NCBI RefSeq assembly: GCF_052065835.1 | Contig: NZ_JBQHTG010000004.1 | Span: 1 to 64,000, forward strand | DNA from: Laedolimicola sp934402125 | GTDB taxonomy: Bacteria; Bacillota; Clostridia; Lachnospirales; Lachnospiraceae | Direction of reading: 5' to 3' | DNA length: 64,000 nt | Shown: positions 1-7,099 of the stretch, in pieces | Layout of the letters: every line of letters starts with the position of its first letter | How positions within the stretch are numbered: position 1 is the stretch's first letter | Notes under the pieces: generated by a model | What the model was told of the DNA's origin: nothing | Databases searched by the model: none | The model's input: the letters and a program-made list of their open reading frames with translations, nothing else | Made by a program: the position numbers and the translations under genes

Positions 1-54
<54 letters not shown>

Positions 55-132
55 TTTTTTAATGATACGGCGACCACCGAGATCTACACATTCTATGGCT
101 CGTCGGCAGCGTCAGATGTGTATAAGAGACAG
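55..132 (+). other. Illumina P5 / i5 index / Nextera read-1 adapter
   Basis: Six T are followed by the P5 flow-cell oligo at 61-89 (ending GATCTACAC), a 10-nt index ATTCTATGGC at 90-99, and the Nextera read-1 adapter at 100-132, which ends in the Tn5 mosaic end GTGTATAAGAGACAG. This is untrimmed library sequence at a contig edge. Genomic sequence starts at about 133. Confidence 0.98.
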
Positions 133-158
133 CGTATGAGCCGCCGCCTTTTGCACGA

Positions 159-1856
159 TTACCGCTCAGGGTCATTTCTTTTTTGTTTACTGTGAGAATT
201 TTGGTGCTGCTCTTGATTTCTGTGCATAATGAGTTGCCGCACCTGCCGTTCTTCCAGGTCCTCTCTGAGTAGGCGGGATGTTTCCTGTTTGGCACTGAGC
301 AGCATAATAAGAGATGGCTTCTCATGCATGGCATCCTCTAACTGCTGTTCTGCTGCCTTTTCCTGCACAGGGCGAATGACCTGCCGTGCTTTGTATAGCT
401 CCACCGGGTCAAAATCCGCAGCCTGCGCTTTCAGCTCGTCATATTCAGCCAGCGCCTTATCCAACTCGGCAGAGTATTTCTGCTCCTGCGCCTCTATCTT
501 TTTCAGACCGGCCTCCATGGTGGCAATATCCTTGCGGAACGCCTCTGCGCCTGCATCCTCCGCATACTCAAATTTTTGCAAAAGAAGCGCCTTCTCGGAA
601 CGCAGTTCCTCCAATTCCTCCGTCAGCTCGGCTATGCAGACAGCCAGCGCCTTGTGCCGTTTCACATGATATACTGGTAATTCCTTTTTCTCAGCAACCA
701 ACGCTTTGCGCTCCTTGCTCTTTTCCTTGATCTGCTGCACCAGACCGGTGTAACGCTCCAGCTCCGGCTTCCATACGGCAAGGGATTTTTGAATATGCGC
801 TTTGCCGCTGCGAATATGAGAGAGCTGATAACAGAAGATCATCACACGGCTGCGCAGCTTCTCCAGCCCCTCCGCAATGGCGGGAACAGTACGGGCGACC
901 AGTGCGGCCAGCTTCTTGACTTCGGCTTTCAACTCCCGCAGCAGCACATTGTCGGCCTTGATCTGCCGGTTGATCTCGCAGCGGTCGGAGATGATTCCCT
1001 TGCGCTCCAACGCCTGCGCTGCCACGCCCTCATGAATGGTAGGAATCTTATCCAATCCCCGTGCGGCGTTGCTGCGGTGGTCAATGCGTTCCTCCCGCCC
1101 GGCGCGTTCCAGATAGCGGTTGGACACATCCGCCCATGCCGCCCGCCATAACGCAAGCTGTTCCTCACTGTTCCAGCGTTCAGAGATGGGATTCTGTCTG
1201 CCGTAGCGGGTGCTTTTGGGATGCTTGTCAGCCCGGACAAGCCCCTGTGCATCAGCCTTGGAAGGAACCATATACACTTTCTTTTTGCCGACTTTGTAGG
1301 GATATTGCTTCTCCCAGCCATCATTCTGCGCTGTCCGGAACTCAGCGGCAGTAAAACCCCGTTCCTCGCCGTTTTTCATGCAGAGATATTCCTTCTCTGT
1401 CTTGTACTGCCACTTGCCTCGTTCATCCAGCGGGCGCACCGTCAGCAGAATGTGAGCGTGGGGATTGTGACCATCCGTGTCGTGAATGGCAGCATCGGCA
1501 CACATTCCGTCTGATACGAACTGCTCCCGGATAAAATCTTGCAGCAGTTCGATCTGTTCCTCACGGTTCAACTCTATGGGCAGGGCAACGACGAATTCAC
1601 GCGCCAACCGGCTGTCCTTGGCAGTCTCCACTTCCTCTACGGCGTTCCAGAGTTGTTCCCGGTCTTTCCATTCCTGCGGGGCGTATTCCGGCAGAAACAC
1701 CTCCTGCCAGACAAGCCCCTGCTTTTTCGTATAGTCGTGCTGTATCCCATCGTAATCGTTGTAGAGACGGGAACAGCTTAGGTAAGCAGAGGCGGCCACG
1801 GCGGAGCGCCCTGCGCCCCGGCTGACCACCTTTGCCTCCAGATGATAAATTGCCAT
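159..1856 (-). CDS. MobA/MobL (MobQ-family) relaxase
   Basis: A 565-aa protein starting MAIYHLEAKVVSRG. The open frame extends 97 codons further upstream, but a good AGGTGA ribosome site sits before the ATG at 1856 and the family begins at this motif. The relaxase nicks the element's oriT and pilots the strand during mobilization. The N-terminal third is the relaxase domain, with the catalytic Tyr region (SAYLSCSRL) and the metal-binding histidine motif HNPHAHILLTVRPL. The rest is helical and charged, with coiled-coil-like Glu/Lys/Leu stretches. A matching nick-site sequence lies about 300 bp upstream on the other side of its promoter region. No type IV secretion genes are visible, so the element may be mobilizable rather than self-transmissible, but the contig ends here and others could lie outside. 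Confidence 0.92.
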   Translation of the reverse strand: MAIYHLEAKVVSRGAGRSAVAASAYLSCSRLYNDYDGIQHDYTKKQGLVWQEVFLPEYAPQEWKDREQLWNAVEEVETAKDSRLAREFVVALPIELNREEQIELLQDFIREQFVSDGMCADAAIHDTDGHNPHAHILLTVRPLDERGKWQYKTEKEYLCMKNGEERGFTAAEFRTAQNDGWEKQYPYKVGKKKVYMVPSKADAQGLVRADKHPKSTRYGRQNPISERWNSEEQLALWRAAWADVSNRYLERAGREERIDHRSNAARGLDKIPTIHEGVAAQALERKGIISDRCEINRQIKADNVLLRELKAEVKKLAALVARTVPAIAEGLEKLRSRVMIFCYQLSHIRSGKAHIQKSLAVWKPELERYTGLVQQIKEKSKERKALVAEKKELPVYHVKRHKALAVCIAELTEELEELRSEKALLLQKFEYAEDAGAEAFRKDIATMEAGLKKIEAQEQKYSAELDKALAEYDELKAQAADFDPVELYKARQVIRPVQEKAAEQQLEDAMHEKPSLIMLLSAKQETSRLLREDLEERQVRQLIMHRNQEQHQNSHSKQKRNDPER

Positions 1857-2144
1857 CGTTCGTTCACCTCGTTTTCTTTTTTCTGTTTCTCTTTCGTAAA
1901 AGAGAAAATGGACGGGCAGAACGCCCGTCCATCTCTGCGGCAAAGCTGCCGGTGGCAGGTTTGCGTAGGCAGGCGGCAACAGGGGTAGAGAATTTCTACC
2001 CCCAATTCTCTGCGCCTGTCGCAGGGAATTTGCCGTCTGCGCAGACGATGACAGCAGCGCCCGCAGGTGCTGTGGCATTGTCTGGAGGCTGCCGCAGCAG
2101 CCGCATCTGCCTCGCAGAGCGCACGGCTTGCCAACGGCAAGTAC

Positions 2145-2178
2145 CACCGCCCCTTCGGGTGGTGAGTAAGTGCGCCCT
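2145..2178 (+). other. Candidate oriT with MobQ-type nick site
   Basis: An inverted repeat (CACCGCCC-CTTC-GGGTGGTG, 2145-2164, one G:T wobble) is followed after two bases by TAAGTGCGCCCT at 2167-2178. To my knowledge the RSF1010/R1162 (MobQ) origin has the same layout: a hairpin immediately 5' of TAAGTGCG/CCCT, which would put the nick between 2174 and 2175. It lies in the 385-bp gap between the relaxase and DUF3847 genes, where an oriT is expected. The rest of this gap (1857-2144 and 2179-2241) is GC-rich, with short repeated CCCTTCGGG units and no convincing gene. Confidence 0.75.
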
Positions 2179-2241
2179 TCGGGAGCCCTTCGGGAGAAAA
2201 AAGAGGAAGGCCCCCGGTTTCCCGGAGACCTCCCAGCGAAT

Positions 2242-2448
2242 TCAATCGTGCTGCGGCAGCTTCTGCATCAGGTAATCCTCCAGCGCAGGCAGCTCCACCG
2301 TCCGCACTTCCGGCAGCACCTTTTCCAGAATCGCGCCCTCCTGAATGAGCCTGCGTGTCCTCGCTTTTCGCTCCTTGACACGATCCCGCGCCTGCGCTTC
2401 CTCTAACCGGTGCTGTGCCTGCAACAATTTCTTTTCCGTATCCGTCAT
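2242..2448 (-). CDS. DUF3847 family small protein
   Basis: 68 aa, starting MTDTEKKLLQAQHRLEEAQA. I prefer this ATG over one 16 codons upstream because GGGAGGA lies just before it. It is highly charged and helical, with KERKARTRRLIQEGAILE in the middle, typical of DUF3847 proteins found next to MobA/L relaxases in Firmicute integrative elements. It may be a relaxosome accessory protein, but that is inference from position (next to oriT). No enzymatic motif is seen. Confidence 0.8.
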   Translation of the reverse strand: MTDTEKKLLQAQHRLEEAQARDRVKERKARTRRLIQEGAILEKVLPEVRTVELPALEDYLMQKLPQHD

Positions 2449-2522
2449 GTGAAAAATCCTCCCTATAATGTCAAGTGATTTTTCCTTGAAAATCAAGGAT
2501 TTTTCAACGGTATACCTCTACT

Positions 2523-2986
2523 GAATGAGCCGTAAGGGTGGGCATCTCTGAGTATCGGGTACGAGAATAGAGGTGTTTTGGGTATACGAACCAGAACGTC
2601 ATTTATCCTGATATTCATGGCCGTTGTATAACCCTTCCCTCTATGGCAGCGCACCTCCCGTATCTACCAGGATCACCTTCGGTTCCCCGATGGGTCCTCA
2701 CTTCCTTCGTTCCGCCTGCCCATAACCAGGGTGTCAGCTTAGCTCCTCATCAGGGTCGTGCCCTATGGAATAAATTCCTGCCGACTACTGGCTCATTCTT
2801 TGTTGTTTGCTGACTCCAGCTCCCGCTCACCAGCACCTTTCGGCGGACGTTTCCCTGATGAACTTCTTCCTTCGTCACTCCCATAAGGGAGCCGGTCTCC
2901 TGCTTGTGACCGGAACCGGATCCCTGATGTGGTTCAGATCCCCGGCTCTGGCCGCAAGCAGTAGTTGCTCTGTTGTTTTCGGCTGC
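2523..2986 (-). other. IS110 non-coding flank, possible bridge-RNA region
   Basis: About 460 bp downstream of the transposase with no convincing ORF. GAATGAGCC (2523-2531) and GGCTCATTC (2790-2798) form a 9-bp long-range inverted repeat. IS110/IS1111 elements are known to encode a structured guide ('bridge') RNA in a non-coding end; in IS1111-like members it is 3' of the transposase. The location fits, but I cannot fold the RNA or identify its loops by eye. Confidence 0.35.
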
Positions 2987-4267
2987 TTATGCCGCCAATG
3001 GTCTCCGGATATCCCCCATCAGCTTTGCCGCATCATAAGTCGCTCCGGTCTGCAGGATCAGGTAGAACACCCGGATCAGCTTGCATGCCACCGCGATCAT
3101 TGACTGCATCTTCTTTAAAGGATTCTTCTCCCTTGTCGTGTAATACTGATGGATCGACTTAAATTCCGGACTGTGGCTTACCACGCTGACTGCCGCTTCA
3201 TACAGCACATATCTCAGTCGCTTTCTGCCGCGGTAGCTAATGTGGCTTTCTCCCTTGTGCTTTCCGGATTCGTCCTTGACGATTGCGTATCCGGCCAGCT
3301 TCTGGAGCTGTCTGGGATCATCGAAACGCGTAATGTCCCCGACTTCCGCTACAAACCCGATCACCGTCTTCAGGCCTACGCCCCTGATCTCCAGAAGCTT
3401 GTCTACGTATGGCACCTCTATGATCTTTTCCTCGATCAGTGCCATCAATTCTGCTTCCCGTGCTGTCTGCATCTCATAGTCTGAGAGCAGGATCTGCAGT
3501 TCTATCCTGGCTGCTTCCTGTGCTTCCCGGCTCCCGATGCTGTGCTCCGCCGCTGCTACCAGGGTCTTAGCCCTCTTTAATCCGACGCCTCTTAACTTCG
3601 CATCCCTCCAGATCCGGTTTACACCGTCCACACCAAGTTTTACGATATCTTCCGGCAGTGGCGCTGCCTTCAGAACCATCAGACCGCTCACCGCACCGAC
3701 ATTCCCGTAAACGTCTTTATAATTCGGGAAGTAGATACTGAACCATCTGGCGATCCGATTCTTCAGCCTTGTGATCTCGCTCTGTGCGAGCACCTGCAGT
3801 CCTGATAATGCCCTGATCTCTGCATAGACCCCGTCCGGGATATACGGCCGGAAATACCTTCCGTCTTTTACCAGACCGGCTATTACTTTCGGATCTTTGC
3901 GGTCATTCTTGTCCGGGTTGTTATCATCCAGTTCCTTCGATTTCTTGACATGATGTGGATTTACGTGCACTGGAGTCATACTGTTATCCTGCAGGAACTT
4001 CCCAAGATTGAACCAATAATGGCCTGTTGGTTCCATGCCCGGTATTACCTTGTCCATTTCGTGCTTTTCCTTCAGCTCCTCAATCCAGATCCGGAACGTC
4101 TCGAACCCTTCCTCCGTGTTACTGAATTCAAGCGGTTTCCTGGAGAACTCGTATCCCCGCCAGTTAAATGCCCGTGCGAAGTGTGTCTCACTTCCTACGT
4201 CAATGCCAATGATCAAAGTTTTTTCAGTTATAGCTGCGATCTTTGCGTTTTGTGTGGTAGACTTCAT
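2987..4267 (-). CDS. IS110-family transposase
   Basis: A 426-aa DEDD transposase. The N-terminal RuvC-like domain begins after about residue 17 with LIIGIDVGSETHFARAF (first catalytic Asp), continues with PGMEPTGHYWF and a DRKDPKVIAGL segment, and the C-terminal Transposase_20 domain carries LLEIRGVGLKTVIGF (helix-hairpin-helix) and the AGYAIVKDESGKHKG region with the conserved Ser area. Length and domain order are those of an intact IS110-family enzyme, which recombines without target duplication, guided by a bridge RNA. It sits between genes of the mobilizable element, so it arrived after that element was formed. Confidence 0.93.
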   Translation of the reverse strand: MKSTTQNAKIAAITEKTLIIGIDVGSETHFARAFNWRGYEFSRKPLEFSNTEEGFETFRIWIEELKEKHEMDKVIPGMEPTGHYWFNLGKFLQDNSMTPVHVNPHHVKKSKELDDNNPDKNDRKDPKVIAGLVKDGRYFRPYIPDGVYAEIRALSGLQVLAQSEITRLKNRIARWFSIYFPNYKDVYGNVGAVSGLMVLKAAPLPEDIVKLGVDGVNRIWRDAKLRGVGLKRAKTLVAAAEHSIGSREAQEAARIELQILLSDYEMQTAREAELMALIEEKIIEVPYVDKLLEIRGVGLKTVIGFVAEVGDITRFDDPRQLQKLAGYAIVKDESGKHKGESHISYRGRKRLRYVLYEAAVSVVSHSPEFKSIHQYYTTREKNPLKKMQSMIAVACKLIRVFYLILQTGATYDAAKLMGDIRRPLAA

Positions 4268-4270
4268 CTT

Positions 4271-4340
4271 AGATACCTCTCTTGTAATGGATTTGCTAAC
4301 TGTCGTGGGTCAGCAAACCTTATATTACAGTGAGGTATCT
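4271..4340. repeat. 70-bp imperfect nested palindrome upstream of the transposase
   Basis: AGATACCTC (4271-4279) pairs with GAGGTATCT (4332-4340). Nested inside are GTAAT/ATTAC and TTTGCTAAC (4292-4300) with GTCAGCAAA (4309-4317). The outer arm starts 3 bp before the transposase ATG, so on the minus strand the whole structure is a leader directly upstream of translation. It could be an IS end, a translational or transcriptional block, or part of a guide RNA. Confidence 0.6.
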
Positions 4341-4395
4341 TTTCTTTCACCTGCTTTCTTTCGCGTCCCTATATTTGAATCATACAGGAAGCTCC

Positions 4396-4611
4396 TTATC
4401 TTCGTTTCTGCCAGACGATTTCATAGCCCAGCGCGTCGGCAAGCTGGACAGCCTGGACATAGCGCAGGGACTCCCGCTGGAGCTTGTTTGAAAGATTGGA
4501 AACGCTGTCAGACCAGCCGTGTTCATCCCGCAGCAGATCGACCACCTCCTGCATGGTCATTCCCTGACGGACGATGTATGACTTGATCTCATTTCTCAGA
4601 TTGGATTTCAT
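4396..4611 (-). CDS. Small HTH-like protein (DUF6471-like)
   Basis: 71 aa, starting MKSNLRNEIKSYIVRQGM, with a strong GGAGGT site 9 bases upstream. The open frame continues to 4995, but that part has no family character. The pattern TMQEVVDLL..SNLSNKLQRESLRYVQAVQLADALGYEIVW is that of a short Cro/XRE-like helix-turn-helix; very similar small proteins recur in clostridial integrative elements and are often mis-named as flavin oxidoreductases. It is probably a regulator of the element. Its start borders the gap that contains the GTACGGC repeats. Confidence 0.7.
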   Translation of the reverse strand: MKSNLRNEIKSYIVRQGMTMQEVVDLLRDEHGWSDSVSNLSNKLQRESLRYVQAVQLADALGYEIVWQKRR

Positions 4612-4921
4612 CAACTTTTTACCTCCATATTTTCGTGATATTGGTTTTTGAGTAAGTGAACTGTGTGCGCTTTGCGGTGAAAATTCTGTCGTGCCGCAAA
4701 TCCGCTCAGATTTCCGCCCGTGATGCTCTGTTCGAAACAGCACCCTACCGGCTTCACTGTTCTGCGTGAGGTCATGCGGAACGGCGGGATATACCACATT
4801 CCGGTGCATCGGCTTCACGCTTCGGTAAATCACCGGATGGTGCAGTGCGTTCGGCTTGCGGCGAAAATCTTCACGGATTTCACAAGCATTGATTTTGGAA
4901 CAGCAAAATTGAGCCGCCGGT

Positions 4922-5103
4922 GTACGGCTTGGTACGGCAAGCCCGCCTTCTGTACGCTTCTGTACGCCGGTTTTGCGTACTGGCCGCCGATTCAACAGCA
5001 GATTTTATACTCTGCCGTGAAATGCTTCACGGTGCGCACAAGCAAAAGCAGTTTTTAAGAATGGAATCAAAAACAGCCGTACAGAGTGTACGGCGTGTAC
5101 GGC
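4922..5103. repeat. Iteron-like GTACGGC cluster
   Basis: GTACGGC occurs at 4922, 4932, 5088 and 5097, its complement GCCGTAC at 5076, and the related GTACGC at 4952 and 4962, all within about 180 bp of a 516-bp gene-free stretch (4612-5127). It lies between the small HTH gene and the 3' end of the primase-helicase gene. Spaced short repeats beside a replication protein suggest an origin or a regulator binding array. The remainder of the gap shows nothing I can name. Confidence 0.45.
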
Positions 5104-5127
5104 AATTTTGAAGTCCGGTTCTCATTT

Positions 5128-6429
5128 TCAATACGGCGGCGGATTGACTACCTCAATGCCCATAAAGCCACGCACCCGCTTGCCGCCGACATGGACATTG
5201 TTGGTGGCCTCCACATTGTAAAGCTGCTCATTTTGTGCAAGCTCAGAGCTGACACGGTTGGCAGACATAGGCTTCTGCGCGTTATCATCGCACCATCTCG
5301 TGTAGGCTTCATAGATCGCCTTGGAGCTGGCTTCGCTGTCGGCTTTGAATCGGATATAGCCCTCGGATTGCAGAAACTCGATCACATTGTTGCTGCTGCG
5401 CTTGACCGTCTCCATATTTTCTCTGGCTTTGCCCGAAATGCTGAACTGATAGTTGTTCCCGATCAGCCGGTGCAGCCCCTCCAGACACCAGAGGAAGATA
5501 CCCTCCTTTTCCCGCATCAGCTTATCTACCAGAAACGGATCGTCTGCTCTGCCTGCGGGCCGGTCTTTGGTGGTCAGCACGATCTGGCGTCGAAAGAAAC
5601 CGTCGGACTTGTCGTGCAGAGCGGTCAACGCACCGTTGCCGAAGCAGAGGAAGCGCACATAAAGCTGACTCTGATAGCTTTGGATGCCCTTGCGCTCCAT
5701 GTCCATCTTGCACTCGGAGGTGACGATGGATTTGATATAATTCGTCTTGGGCAGAGCGCTCATATCCATATCATCGTCCACCATCAGGAGCTTGTTTTCC
5801 AAATCTGCGCGGCTGAACCGGTTGCTCTCAACTTTCTGGATGCTGGTGGTATTCATGCTGTCGCCCAGTAGCGAGCGCATGACCAGTCCGATACGGCTTT
5901 TGCCCTCGCCGCCCTTGCCGATGAGCATGAGCATTTTCTGTCCCTTGGTGGTCGGCAGCAGGCAGTAACCAAGGAACTCCTGCAGGGTGGGAATGTCCTC
6001 CGGTTGCAGCAGCTCGGACAGAAATTGCAGCCACTTTTTCGGAATGGGTGCGTCAGGGTTGTAGGCGACCGTCAGCCGGTTGTTGCAGTAGCTCTTGTCA
6101 GCGGTGAAGCTGCCGTCCATGAAATACGTTCCGTTGGCAACATGGATGCGGTCTGTCTCGATGGGCAGCGGCGGCGAATAGGCTTGCAGCTTGATGCTGG
6201 CAAGCAGATTTGTTACCACTTTAGACAGTCCGGAGGTCAGAACTCCGGAGATTTCCTCCAGAATGAGATTGCCGATCTGCCCTTCATCCTCGATCAACCC
6301 GTCCACTGTGAACAGCCGCCCGCGCACACATTTCATGGGATGCTTCTCCAAAAACTGCTGGCAGAACAGCACCTCATTGATGTGTCTGCCGTCGTACCAG
6401 TCAGGCCACGTCTGCGGTGTCATATCCAT
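5128..6429 (-). CDS. Phage/plasmid primase-helicase, P4/D5 type
   Basis: 433 aa, starting MDMTPQTWPDWYDGRH, with AAGGAGG nine bases before the ATG; the start lies inside the end of the CHC2 gene (29-nt overlap), implying translational coupling. A D5-N-like segment precedes an SF3-type helicase core: Walker A GKGGEGKS (about residues 171-178), a Walker B-like LLMVDDDMDM, then FFRRQIVLTTK. The C-terminus (NPPPY) has a winged-helix-like region. It should unwind DNA for autonomous replication of the element, working with the CHC2 primase next door. Confidence 0.87.
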   Translation of the reverse strand: MDMTPQTWPDWYDGRHINEVLFCQQFLEKHPMKCVRGRLFTVDGLIEDEGQIGNLILEEISGVLTSGLSKVVTNLLASIKLQAYSPPLPIETDRIHVANGTYFMDGSFTADKSYCNNRLTVAYNPDAPIPKKWLQFLSELLQPEDIPTLQEFLGYCLLPTTKGQKMLMLIGKGGEGKSRIGLVMRSLLGDSMNTTSIQKVESNRFSRADLENKLLMVDDDMDMSALPKTNYIKSIVTSECKMDMERKGIQSYQSQLYVRFLCFGNGALTALHDKSDGFFRRQIVLTTKDRPAGRADDPFLVDKLMREKEGIFLWCLEGLHRLIGNNYQFSISGKARENMETVKRSSNNVIEFLQSEGYIRFKADSEASSKAIYEAYTRWCDDNAQKPMSANRVSSELAQNEQLYNVEATNNVHVGGKRVRGFMGIEVVNPPPY

Positions 6430-7030
6430 CTTCCAATTCCTCCTTGTGAATTGCCTCCAATCTTCTTCGCAGCCTGTCCAGTTTGCCGTCCGCCATCTGC
6501 TGCTGAACCACTTCGGCACGTTCATGGGAATCCCCAGCGCACAGAATATCCAGATAATATTCCGTTTCATCGAGTTTGTGACAGGCTTCCACGAACCGCG
6601 TGTGAACAGGCTCATCGGGAGATTGCGGCGCATACCGCACCTTCCAGTCCCGCAGCACACGGGCATAATCGGACAGAACAGAAAAGCACAGCCGCTCGTT
6701 TTCCATGAGCCGCTGTGCTTCTGTTCGGATGCGCTTTGCGTGTAGCGCCGCTGCGCTGGGCGGCTTATCCGGGCTGAGATGAAAATCTGCCATCAGTTTC
6801 CGTGCCGCATCGTAGGGCGAAAGCTGAAACAGCCTGCCTACAAAGTCGATCACATCTCCGTGTTCCCCGCAGGCGAAGCAATAATAATGTTCATCTGCTA
6901 CAAGCAAGCTGGGGTGCCGGTCGTTGTGAAAGGGGCAGAGGGCTTTCCCATACCTGTTCACATCAATCCCGTACAGCTCTGCCGCTTCCCGTAGATTGAC
7001 GTTTTCTTTTACGATTTCAAAAATTCGCAT
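6401..7030 (-). CDS. CHC2 zinc-finger primase-like protein
   Basis: 209 aa, starting MRIFEIVKENVNLREAAE, with GGAGGT a few bases upstream; an upstream ATG seven codons earlier has no better site. The DnaG-type zinc-binding domain is complete: CPFHNDRHPSL then YYCFACGEHGDVIDFV (CHC2 pattern, residues about 32-64). No TOPRIM domain follows; the remaining part is helical. It presumably primes replication as the separate zinc-domain partner of the downstream helicase. Both genes and the recombinase upstream run in one direction. Confidence 0.88.
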   Translation of the reverse strand: MRIFEIVKENVNLREAAELYGIDVNRYGKALCPFHNDRHPSLLVADEHYYCFACGEHGDVIDFVGRLFQLSPYDAARKLMADFHLSPDKPPSAAALHAKRIRTEAQRLMENERLCFSVLSDYARVLRDWKVRYAPQSPDEPVHTRFVEACHKLDETEYYLDILCAGDSHERAEVVQQQMADGKLDRLRRRLEAIHKEELEDGYDTADVA

Positions 7031-7099
7031 GATACCTCCATTTCTGCGCAAAAACGGCGGCCTGCCCGATTTGGGGCAAGCCGCCGTCTGCGTCTTTTC

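Larger units (their letters stand above)
2500..4345 (-). mobile_element. IS110-family insertion sequence (ends approximate)
   Basis: One transposase gene (2987-4267) with a long non-coding 3' flank (about 2500-2986) and a short palindromic 5' flank (4268-4345) separates two genes that belong to the mobilizable element. IS110 elements lack ordinary terminal repeats, so exact ends cannot be read. Short inverted copies TTTGCTGAC (2806-2814) and GTCAGCAAA (4309-4317) bracket the transposase and could be the subterminal repeats of the IS1111 subgroup. ATACCTCT recurs at both edges (about 2513 and 4273). Confidence 0.7.

Noticed and set aside
1857..2241. Minus-strand frames crossing the gap between the relaxase and DUF3847
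   Set aside because: Ala/Arg/Cys-rich translation, no ribosome site, and the stretch includes the oriT hairpin and repeated CCCTTCGGG units; better seen as non-coding.
4612..5127. GTACGGC repeats as a CRISPR array
   Set aside because: Units are only 6-7 bp with irregular spacing and mixed orientation; no 24-37-bp repeats or cas genes anywhere in the window.
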